Shown here: positions 53,349 to 62,448 of the stretch, piece after piece
Layout: every line of letters starts with the position of its first letter
How positions within the stretch are numbered: position 1 is the first letter of the stretch
Assembly: GCA_032718475.1 (NCBI GenBank)
Contig: JAUCBJ010006157.1
Coordinates: 30,001 to 94,000 of the forward strand
Direction of reading: 5' to 3'
DNA from: Nemertoderma westbladi
Lineage: Eukaryota > Xenacoelomorpha > Nemertodermatida > Nemertodermatidae
DNA: 64,000 nucleotides
Made by a program: the position numbers and the translations under genes
Notes under the pieces: model-generated
Databases searched by the model: none
What the model was told of the DNA's origin: nothing
Seen by the model: the letters and a program-made list of their open reading frames with translations, nothing else

Positions 53349-55820
53349 ATGGCAGATAAGCGAAAGATGAATGACAGTCAACAGGACGAGTATAACAATA
53401 TGCCGCCTTCAAAAGTTGTTATAATTGAAGATATAGAATGCAATAATTACCAAAGCACTCCTGTGAAACCAAAGCCAGTTGATATTTCCGCCATAATGGA
53501 TGTTAGTACACCAATGTCATCTCCGAAACCGGAGTGTATTCTGATTTCTCCAGCTGAGGATGTGATTAATGTCCACAACGATACAGGTAGTACCATACCT
53601 GAAGCGAATCTCGTCCACGGAGGATGTAGTATGGCGGAAGATGACAGCGGCGATATTATATTTGTTAAAGAAGTAAGTTTTAATTCATCGAACAATTCGT
53701 CTTTTGGAATAACACCGAGAAAATCCCCCTCCACATGGCGGTTGAGCTCCAGTGCCAGGAAAAAAACTCCAGTTCGGGAGCCGCTTAAAGAAAATTATAG
53801 CGGCGCGCATGAAAATACAGACTCGTATCAATGTAAGCCTACCGCTAGCTGCAGTAAATATTCCAACCCCGAGCAGAAACGAATATCAGACTATTTCGTT
53901 CCAATTTCCTCAAATTTAAAAATTAAATCTACTCCTCAAACGGCCGATAACTATTGTTCCACTAATGTAAAAGACGGAGTCGGTTTAGCAAAGAGAAGTT
54001 TAACGTTCCCTGATGCAGAGGAATCCTGGTGGCCAGACATTTCAGCGTCGATAGATACCTGTACACAGTTGGTCTCCAACAGCGATATCCAACAGACCTC
54101 GCCAGCAGGTCCATCGATAACAAAGGGACAGACGATACCGTCTGCAGGTCCAACTTTGCCGCCAGCCAGTGCAGCGGTATCGCCAGCCAGTGCAGCGGCA
54201 CCGCCAGCCAGTGCAGCGGCACCGCCAGCCAGTGCAGCGGCACCGGCAGTTGGTACGGCGGTACCGGCAGTTGGTCCGGTGGTACCTGCAGCCGGTCTGG
54301 TGGTACCGGCAGGCGGTCCGGCGGTACCGGCAGGCGGTCCGGCGGTACCGGCAGGCGGTCCGGCGGTACCGGCAGGCGGTCCGGCGGTACCGGCAGTTGG
54401 TCCGGTGGTACCTGCAGCCGGTCTGGTGGTACCGGCAGGCGGTCCGGCGGTACCGGCAGGCGGTCCGGCGGTACCGGCAGGCGGTCCGGCGGTACCGGCA
54501 GGCGGTCCGGCGGTACCGGCAGGCGGTCCGGCGGTACCGGCAGGCGGTCCGGCGGTACCGGCAGGCGGTCCGCCGGTACCGGCAGCCGGTCCAGTGGTAC
54601 CGGTACCTGTTGTACTGGAAATCTTGAACTTAGTACCGGCATGCGGTCCAGAGGTACCGTCTGGAGGGCTATCGGTACCGGCTGGACCAACCTCTCGTGA
54701 ATGTCTAACAATACCGATTCGTGCATTTTACCGGGGAACAAGGAAGAAACGGGTTAGTTTGGACGTTACAGCGCGTAACGCTGGCGTATCGCGTAACGCA
54801 TTGCCCGTCTCGGATTGGGACAGCCAGTCCACCTCGAGCTGCGAGTCTACGTGTAGCCAATCGGTGACGGATCAGTGTCGGATAAGCCTGAAGAGATGGT
54901 CAGACGCCGATATCGAGAGGAAGAAGAAGCAATTAAAAAGTTTGAAGGCTTGGGAGAACCTGATAAGGGCACAGAAGGGCGAGCGGGGGTCCATTACAAT
55001 CGAGAACTATGTTGATTTCGACGGACCTGTTGAGGGTTTTAATTATATAAAAGATTATATGCAGGGCGCTCAGGTTAATCTACCCCCACCGTCCAGTACT
55101 CCTGGGTGTCATTGTCAGGGCGGGTGTACCGTGGACACTAAGGCCAAGCCGTCCACCTGTTGTTGCTCGTTCTTCGACGCTCCCTTCCCCTACCTTCGGG
55201 ACGGGAGGGTGCGCGTTCAACCGAAAGAGTGGCCGATTTACGAGTGCAACTCGCAATGTACATGCCCCGCGAGCTGCCCCACGCGGGTCGTACAACGCGG
55301 CAGTAAAGTGGACCTGGTCCTCTTCAAAACCCGAGATAAGGGTTGGGGGGTGCGAGCCAACCAGCTGATCAAGAAGGATGTGTTTGTCTGCGAGTACCTC
55401 GGGGAACTGATTACCTTCGAAGAGGGGTCAGAACGACCGGGAACTACCCGCGACACATATCTGTACGATCTCGATTATTTTAGCGAACGGGTTAATGGCG
55501 TTACCACCAACTCTTTATACACAGTGGACGCCCGTAACCACGGGAATATCTCCCACTTTATCAACCACGGTTGCAGCCCAAACCTTGACATTTATTGCGT
55601 GATGATCGAATCGCGTTTCAAACCTCTCCATCGAGTCGCCTTCTTTGCGTCTCGCATTATTAATAAAGGCGAGGAGTTAACAATCGATTACGGGTTTAAG
55701 ATTACAGAGGAGACCTGCGACACTTCGACCTCTCAAGGCTCTAGCTCTACCGATAGTGCGCCGGTCACGGAAAAAATGCCATGCAAATGTGGAGCGAAAA
55801 AGTGTAGGAAATTTATGTAA
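53349..55820 (+). CDS. SUV39H-like histone H3K9 methyltransferase, intronless, with proline-rich heptad repeats (823 aa)
   Basis: The C-terminal 300 residues have the SUV39 order: ITIENYVDFDGP, pre-SET from CHCQGGC (about residue 587) with CCCSFFDAPF and CNSQCTCPASC, then SET with KGWGVRA, CEYLGELIT, YLYDLDYF, NISHFINHGCSPN (about 733-745) and EELTIDYGF, and post-SET CKCGAKKCRKFM at the very end. The catalytic His and Cys of NHxCxPN are kept, though the usual NHSCDPN reads NHGCSPN. It would methylate H3K9 in heterochromatin. No chromodomain is visible. Instead the N-terminus has a PIP-box-like QKRISDYF (176-183), SUMO-interaction-like VVIIEDIE and DIIFV, and a KEN tripeptide (about 147-149). 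A heptad array (AGGPAVP) separates the parts. The single exon suggests retroposition, but it carries a long intact frame. Confidence 0.9.
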   Translation: MADKRKMNDSQQDEYNNMPPSKVVIIEDIECNNYQSTPVKPKPVDISAIMDVSTPMSSPKPECILISPAEDVINVHNDTGSTIPEANLVHGGCSMAEDDSGDIIFVKEVSFNSSNNSSFGITPRKSPSTWRLSSSARKKTPVREPLKENYSGAHENTDSYQCKPTASCSKYSNPEQKRISDYFVPISSNLKIKSTPQTADNYCSTNVKDGVGLAKRSLTFPDAEESWWPDISASIDTCTQLVSNSDIQQTSPAGPSITKGQTIPSAGPTLPPASAAVSPASAAAPPASAAAPPASAAAPAVGTAVPAVGPVVPAAGLVVPAGGPAVPAGGPAVPAGGPAVPAGGPAVPAVGPVVPAAGLVVPAGGPAVPAGGPAVPAGGPAVPAGGPAVPAGGPAVPAGGPAVPAGGPPVPAAGPVVPVPVVLEILNLVPACGPEVPSGGLSVPAGPTSRECLTIPIRAFYRGTRKKRVSLDVTARNAGVSRNALPVSDWDSQSTSSCESTCSQSVTDQCRISLKRWSDADIERKKKQLKSLKAWENLIRAQKGERGSITIENYVDFDGPVEGFNYIKDYMQGAQVNLPPPSSTPGCHCQGGCTVDTKAKPSTCCCSFFDAPFPYLRDGRVRVQPKEWPIYECNSQCTCPASCPTRVVQRGSKVDLVLFKTRDKGWGVRANQLIKKDVFVCEYLGELITFEEGSERPGTTRDTYLYDLDYFSERVNGVTTNSLYTVDARNHGNISHFINHGCSPNLDIYCVMIESRFKPLHRVAFFASRIINKGEELTIDYGFKITEETCDTSTSQGSSSTDSAPVTEKMPCKCGAKKCRKFM
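54165..54610 (+). repeat. Coding 21-bp minisatellite in the SUV39H-like gene
   Basis: About twenty units of GGTACCGGCAGGCGGTCCGG (plus one base) encode a P-A-G-G-P-A-V type heptad. Left units are diverged (CCGCCAGCCAGTGCAGCGGC). The internal block starting GGTACCGGCAGTTGG is duplicated about 126 bp apart. Copy number probably varies between individuals. Confidence 0.9.
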
Positions 55821-55932
55821 GGGGACCAAATGCGATATTAATTACAATTAGTATATAATGTGGTTTGTAGGATTACATCACAAGTGGTCTCTGTTTCTCC
55901 TTTACAGGTTTTCTGATTGAATAATTATTAAA

Positions 55933-55938
55933 AATAAA
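55933..55938 (+). promoter_or_regulatory. Putative polyadenylation signal of the SUV39H-like gene
   Basis: AATAAA 112 bases after the stop codon. Confidence 0.6.
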
Positions 55939-57644
55939 CTTTGATTATAACTTATTTATTATACTACATAACGTCATAGTGTCTCAATTCAGTAACGCGC
56001 TCAAAATATTTAAGTATATGGCACGTAACAGAATAACGGAATTAAAAGTCTGTAAAATTTGAACCGCTAAACGGATTTCTGCCATTCAAGTATCGTACGA
56101 AAGCTAATTTTTTGCTCTTTAACATATATAAATTGTAAAATTGTAGCACAAATTTAATTATACACAACATGAGGAAGTAAATCCCAAAATACATAAAAAC
56201 GTAGACTTGTCAATAAAATTTGTGTTGTTTTGAAAGAGGTGGCTTCTCGAAAATGAAGAATTAAAAACAAGTTTATGCAAATATATTACACACCTATGTG
56301 ATTCTCATATAATTTACAGTTCAGTAAAACTACTTGCAGTACATTAGCATCGATTTTATCGCGACAGGAAACCCAAGTATAAAGTGTAAGGAGATTCTAC
56401 TTCTTTGCGTAAAAAAATTATATCTTGAAATTTCAGTATTATATTTCATAGTAAATTTTCTATACCAAAATTTTATGTTCTATTCGGTGGAACCATCCAA
56501 AATATCGTATCTATTAGCGGTTTGAAATTGGGATAAAGTTTATTACAACTACGCGAAATATAGAGACAAGCTGTTCCTTGGAAATCAAAATTCAAGGCTG
56601 TAAAAAAAATACAGAGACTATCCTTAAAAATCACCGGTTATGCTTCCAAGACTACCTAAAGTGTTAGGGTTCATATGCATTAAGTGTCATATTTTTAATG
56701 AACTTTCGCCCCCCACCCCCACCCCACCCCTCCCAGTGGAAATGGTTCCCGTACGCTTATGAATAGTCCCGTAGAGCCTTGTCCACCGATAATTAATAAT
56801 AATTACATGGTTGTATAATGTAGGCATATTATACATTAAGTTATCCATTACATGTGTTACGTGCCATATTATTATCGAAGTGTAAAGATAACAGATTATA
56901 TTATGAGAATCTTGTTAAAAATTATAAATTATTGTATCATTGGAAATATGTTTGTATCCCTAACTACCTCACTACGTGACTTTGTTTTCGGGTTATTATG
57001 TAAATACAAGAAATATTGATATTGACTGTTATAAGATAAGTGGCTAATAATATTTGTGCGTCTCAAAGATGACTGGTTAAATTATTAAGTTCGTTTTAAT
57101 GATAATTTATAAATTTTTAATCTAATTAAAAAATAATCAACCCAACGTAATTACATAATTAATAGTTGTATATAAGTTGTATTTGTGCTATGCAGTTTTC
57201 CCATTAGTGGAGTGTCTTTATAACTAAAATTATTACCAAAGTACCAAAAGCATTATGTGAGTAGCTCACGAACGAATATCTCATGCTCCAAAAAATATGT
57301 TAAGTTGATTATAAATTGTGTTTATTGTTGGAAATTTGGATAATCCAAAATCCAAGCCAAACAAAAGGTAGATTAGTGGAGTAAATATCATAATAGTGAA
57401 GTTCCTGAATAATTTAATTAACTTTGAAATAAGCAGTGATCCAATGGGAATGTAATACAATATACATTGACTTGTCGCATATTAATTGCTACAACTCGGT
57501 AACTAGTAGTAGCAATGTAAAATCCATTTTGCTAATGAAAGAAACTAAACACGCAATTGAAAGTGTTAATAATATGCTTCTATTTTGGAGCATGGAATTT
57601 TTGTAATCTATAATCATCCACAGATAGTCACAAAAAATCAGATA
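55939..57644. other. AT-rich intergenic stretch; no gene seen
   Basis: Contains a C-rich block near 56708-56735 (CCCCCACCCCCACCCCACCC) and otherwise unremarkable A/T-rich DNA with only short frames. Confidence 0.5.
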
Positions 57645-57870
57645 GGGGGGAAACTGGACGCAATAAAAATTCATCCCTCTCCAGGGGAAATTCGACGCAA
57701 ATAACAGCTGATTACTCTCAAAAATGAAATTGTAACCTGTTGTGTTTAGTTTATTGTTTTGATTAAATTAACGTGCCACTGTAACCTGCTCCTTTCCCTA
57801 GATTGAGAATTTAACATTGAGGCGGGATATTAATTCGCCAAGGCGGGATTTGCGTCCAGTTTCCCCCCCC
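57645..57870. mobile_element. Small MITE, about 225 bp
   Basis: GGGGGGAAACTGGACGCAA on the left is the complement of TTGCGTCCAGTTTCCCCCC on the right. The interior holds a second GACGCAAATAACAGCTGATT. Part of it recurs in inverted orientation at 58948-59015. Confidence 0.7.
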
Positions 57871-58927
57871 TGTCTCCAAAAAAATAGGTCCCCTTTTATG
57901 TCACTAAGCCAATCCACTACCGGTACATCTTTATTTGATTGTAAATTTATGATTTAATGACTTTTTACAGTGTTCTGTTTGTGGTGGTTGGTGGTATTAT
58001 TGCGTTATTTTTTTTATATTCCATCCAAAATATAAATTGTTATCATTCATTTACTATACTACATAATTAATATGACTTTATTTAATATGCATTATGTGAG
58101 CTTAATAAATAATATTATGGTTCTAACAAATAGTACTAATTAATAATAGCAATTATTATTTTCATATCGCCCATAATCTCGTTTCTTATCAATCAATAAA
58201 TTGATTGTTCACTTTTTAGCTTAATTCGTCATTATCGTGACCTTCTCCATATAGAGCCAGAATAATGACCGTAACCATAGAGACAGAACAATGACCGTGA
58301 CCATAGAGACAGAACAACAACACACACCAAAAACTGTCGTTTCGAAACCGTCTCATTTGGCTCAGTGAGGTGATGATCCCATTTTTTGTACAGAGGTTGT
58401 TATATATGGGATGTTCTGGTTCTCATATTATCTCAATATCTAAATGGACAAATATAAATTTTAACATAATGATGCATAACGTCCACTTGCGTCATTTTGG
58501 TGAAAATTTTTTTTTTAAATTGTGATGTGTACTGATGAGCTCTTCTGTAACGGTTTCTTCTCCACAAGGCAGTGTTGAGGAGGCCGAAATGTCCAATGAA
58601 TCCTAGAACCCGCTTAATAAATCCCGACTTTCAGAAAAGGCTGTATGAGAGAAAAGCGTTAGAATAGTTATATACAAGCGATCTTCGCGTTATATATTTT
58701 CATGCAGGTTTCAATCGAGAGTAATCGGTTTCAATCGAGAGTAATCGGTAATCGGTTTCAATCGAGAGTATGGGGAGCCTTGTCAAAAATTTAATAATAT
58801 AAATAAAAATAACCGTAATGTATCTTTATTTTTCTCAAAGCAAAGTTTCCTTTGCCGTGTAATTCCCAGTTACTCATTCGTTTACAATTTTAATGGGGTT
58901 ATCACAGTAGGCCTAGGCAAATGGAGA
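57871..58927. other. AT-rich stretch with two short tandem duplications
   Basis: ACCATAGAGACAGAACAA is repeated near 58276-58316, and a 19-20-bp unit GGTTTCAATCGAGAGTAATC occurs three times at 58709-58770. No gene seen. Confidence 0.55.
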
Positions 58928-58947
58928 GGGGGGGGGGGGGGGGGGGG

Positions 58948-59015
58948 GAGCAGGTTACAGTTTTATTTTTGAGAATAATCAGCTGTTATTTGCGTCCAAT
59001 TTTCCCCCTATGTGG
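58948..59015. mobile_element. Partial inverted copy of the 57.6-kb MITE
   Basis: CAGGTTACAGTTTTATTTTT, AATCAGCTGTTATTTGCGTC and CAATTTTCCCCC match the complement of about 57645-57740. It follows directly on a 21-base G run (58928-58948). Confidence 0.65.
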
Positions 59016-60539
59016 GCAAATGAGTCTGCAGCCAAATTTAAATTAATTGATTAATCAATTTAACCATTATTCCGTTCTTGGAGCTCCAGCATCCAGGAGG
59101 ATAGAACATTGAGAGCCAGTTGTAATAATATATCACAAGGTCGTCCGCATATGGCGGCTGATGCTTGTTCTTTAAGTGGTGAGGCGAGATCTCTAATGAA
59201 GATAATAAAAAAATATGACGTAAATCCCTGTAGAACATTATTTTAACTATATTTTCCAAGCGTAGCGAGGTTAATAAAGAATAGAGTAGAGAATAGAGAG
59301 CATATGAAATTAATGCACCACGTTATTTTACATGCAATACTTACTGTAGTTTTATTTCTAAATAGAACATTCTTTTCTCAACTTTAATTACCCGGTATGT
59401 TAATTTCATTTAGTGAAAGGCATTAGGTATATTTCTAAAGCAATATTGTTCAAAACGAATTGTTTATAAATAGCTTATCCATAGGTTAAGATATTAAATA
59501 GCTACATTTGGAGCTAAAATAAAATAATCACTGGAGCTCAGCTCGAGTTCCTGCAGCTATTAATTAGTTGCTGGGTTTAATAAACATTAAACCCAGCCAC
59601 AAACAAACAAACTAATACAGTTTGAACCTAGTCGGTCAATCATGGATGAAATGGAACCAAACTTGGTACACATGTAGTCTATCAAAAGAGTTGAAATTCT
59701 ACACACAGATATATTTCTATAGATCCTCTGTCTGTCGCTGGGGGGCGCATTGACAGAAACGTAACATTAGCTGTAACCTGTAAAATTATAGAACCAACCA
59801 TCAGATTGAACTGAAATTTGGTAGTAGTAACCTACGAGCATTGCTTAATTAGAAATTCTCCACACTGACCGACTTTTACAGTTTCTCTGTCTGCCGCTAG
59901 GGGGCGAATTGTCGGAGCTCCAGTTCATTATGCTTAGAACTGTTTAATGTATTATTAATTATTCATCAATTTGGAAAAAGTAGAACTTTTTCACTATTAA
60001 TTATCGAGGCATTTTATTTACCGAGCGCCAGCGAGGTTAATAAAGGGTCGAGAGACTCCGTTTTCTCCCGATTTTAGGGTATATTCGAGCGAAAAAGTAA
60101 CAATTTAAGAATAAAATATGTTGGAATAATGTTGTAGATTGTTTAACGCCTTTTTATACGAGTTATAATAATGTCCTATTTAAAAAAATATCAAATCGCT
60201 TTAAAGGGACCAGCCAGGGCGCATCTCTGCCTTGAATCCTTAAGTGGTAGCTAATTGAGTACTGGAGTTTCCTCTGGGGAGTAAAGTTCTGGGGGGACCG
60301 CACTGGAAATAAGTCGTCAGAATTTGTGCGTAATCCCTGGCCTAGCGGCCGAAGAAAATTTACTTGGATTTGATAGACAATGGTTATTGATACATAATAG
60401 ATATGCTGAGATAAATTAATATTACGACTTCAATATAATGAGGAACTGATATTATTTAGGGGATTTATTATTAACTATCCTGGAATCTAGTGTCGTTTAA
60501 TGATTTGATGAACTGATAATACTTTATTTTACTCTACTC
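59016..60539. other. Non-coding stretch with a foldback-related block
   Basis: A perfect hairpin GCTGGGTTTAAT/ATTAAACCCAGC with loop AAAC lies at 59570-59597. At 59640-59930 the wording AAACTTGGTACACAT and TCTGCCGCTAGGGGGC resembles the core of the foldback element at 30.3-30.8 kb. The phrase AGCGAGGTTAATAAAG occurs at both 59264 and 60031, possibly the two edges of one old element. Confidence 0.5.
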
Positions 60540-61170
60540 TACTATTGTCAAACTATTTTCAAACTAAAACAGTTTGTGTTTGGTTTGATAATTCTGAACG
60601 TATATGGGTTTTCGAGGTCGCTGATCACGATGAAAGTAGTTATAAATATTTCTGGTATGTGCAAATCCAATTTTGGTGCCATTCTAGTGACCCAGAACGA
60701 AAAGTACAAGTAGCAAAAATTTCAAACAGTTAAATTTTGCCTTTGGTTTAGTAATTCTGAAGCTATACTGGTTTTCAAAGCCGCTGATAACGATACAATT
60801 CGTGGAAACGCAACTATCGTTTCTGGTGTTTGTCTGGTGGGACGAAAAATACAAGTAGCATAAAATTTCAAACGGCAAAAATCAAATTTGGTTGGATAAA
60901 ACGATATTTATGAATGTCATATTCGTGATCTGCGTCCCAGAAAACCCATAAATGTCATAAAATCAGGTTGTTTCGGTAATGAATTATGAATATCAAATTT
61001 GTGCTACACTTTTATTTTTCGTGCCGCACATTAAGCCGTAATTAACAAGGTAGGATATTTTTCAGTGTCATATTCGTGATCAGCATCCCAAAAAACCACA
61101 TGGTCATAAAATCAATTTGTTTTCGTGGTGATTTTTCATTATCATATTTTCAATACTTGTTTTTTTTCGC
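60540..61170. repeat. Decayed tandem repeats, about 170-bp period
   Basis: GTTTGGTTTGATAATTCTGA recurs as TTTGGTTTAGTAATTCTGAA; GAAAAGTACAAGTAGCAAAA recurs as GAAAAATACAAGTAGCATAA. A second pair further right shares GTCATATTCGTGATC(T/A)GC and CATAAAATCA. By wording it is related to the repeats at 43.4-44.1 kb. Confidence 0.65.
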
Positions 61171-61977
61171 GCTCCAGGGGCACAAATAACTGTCTAATAA
61201 CTAAATATAACAACATGCCTATGTTGTTATATTACACAACTCTTCGATATGTTTGATGTAGAGGAATAAACCTTCCTAATGAAATCAGCACATTCTAAAA
61301 CCTTAGTAGCAAAACTGTAGGCCTATGGCCAATTTACCACGTTTCAAAAAAGTGCTACTTGCACTTTTGGTGCTCTTTTACAATCTATTGATAAAAAAAT
61401 GAAAATGTTGCTTCTAATCGTGCTTTCGATTACTAATAATGAATTCAACAAACACAAAAAAGCCTAGTATGGTTTCCTGGTTATAAGTCTTTGAAGGGTG
61501 ATGTATTTTGAGTAATTTTATCAATTCCGAAAGGTCGTTCATATGGTATGGGTGCCAGGAAGGCCTCATATTTCGACAACTACTGGAGCTACAACAATTT
61601 GTATTTGTCTCATCTGAAAGAGGACATACTTTTAGTTAGAGACAAGTACTTTCGACTCGCCTAACATATAGTTTTAGGGTTAAATATCTATCAAAGAGAA
61701 ATAACTGGCCCACTAAATTTAGGGGCTTTGCAGCAGCTTGGCGGGTCGTATCTATAGAAGCGTCATGATTACTTTAAGTGTGCCCCATACGTATTACTCT
61801 ATAAGCACTTCTGATTTGAAGATCTCATTTTTATTCAACAGATTATCCTCAATAAACGTACGGGCGGATATCTGATAACTTGATAGGAGTATTTTGAAGC
61901 ATTTTATGGCATCGTAACAGCTTCTAGAAATATGTTGCCTTCAAATTCAACAATTTCCAAAGTTCTGTGAAGGCATA
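61171..61977. other. AT-rich intergenic stretch; nothing recognised
   Basis: Only short frames and no repeat that I can define. Confidence 0.5.
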
Positions 61978-62044
61978 CCGTATTTACTCGAATAAGGGCC
62001 TGGGCGTTTAAGTTTATAAATTGCCAATTGGGGAGGCGTTTATT

Positions 62045-62075
<31 letters not shown>

Positions 62076-62148
62076 CGTTTATTCGGGGAAGGCGTTCAAG
62101 TTGCTAATTTGATGGTAAGGGGGGCTCTTATTCGAGTAAATAAGTTAT
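61978..62148. mobile_element. MITE-like element with TATTTACTCGAATAAG ends and a poly-G core
   Basis: TATTTACTCGAATAAGGGCC on the left and GGGGGGCTCTTATTCGAGTA plus AATA on the right are inverted copies. Inside, GGCGTTTATTCGGGG occurs twice around a 30-base G run (62046-62075). Elements with this CTCGAATAA wording are widespread in invertebrate genomes. Confidence 0.65.
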
Positions 62149-62414
62149 GTTACTGCCGGCGCAATATTCCAGTGTTGACCTCGGCGTATTGAGGAGTACA
62201 ATTAGTAAGTATACCAACAAGATAAAACGATAAAATAAAATATTAATTGGATTCGGTATCGATTATATTATAAATATAATAATTATTATAATAAATAAGG
62301 CAATATTTTAGTTCAATAAAAATAAATATCAAATAAGTAATTAATAATAATATTAATCAAAATTGCATCGTTATCCGCATCCACGATTGCACTCGCTGCC
62401 CAAATTGGGTTGGA

Positions 62415-62420
62415 TTTATT
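62415..62420 (-). promoter_or_regulatory. Putative polyadenylation signal of the WDR81-like gene
   Basis: AATAAA on the minus strand, 29 bases after the stop codon. Confidence 0.5.
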
Positions 62421-62448
62421 GAAATTAATTGATAAATTAATTAATTGT

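Noticed and set aside
53962-54741. Minus-strand and second plus-strand frames over the SUV39H-like gene (LPVPPDR, GGTGRRS repeats)
   Set aside because: Shadows of the GC-rich coding minisatellite; the SUV39H frame is the one with conserved domains.
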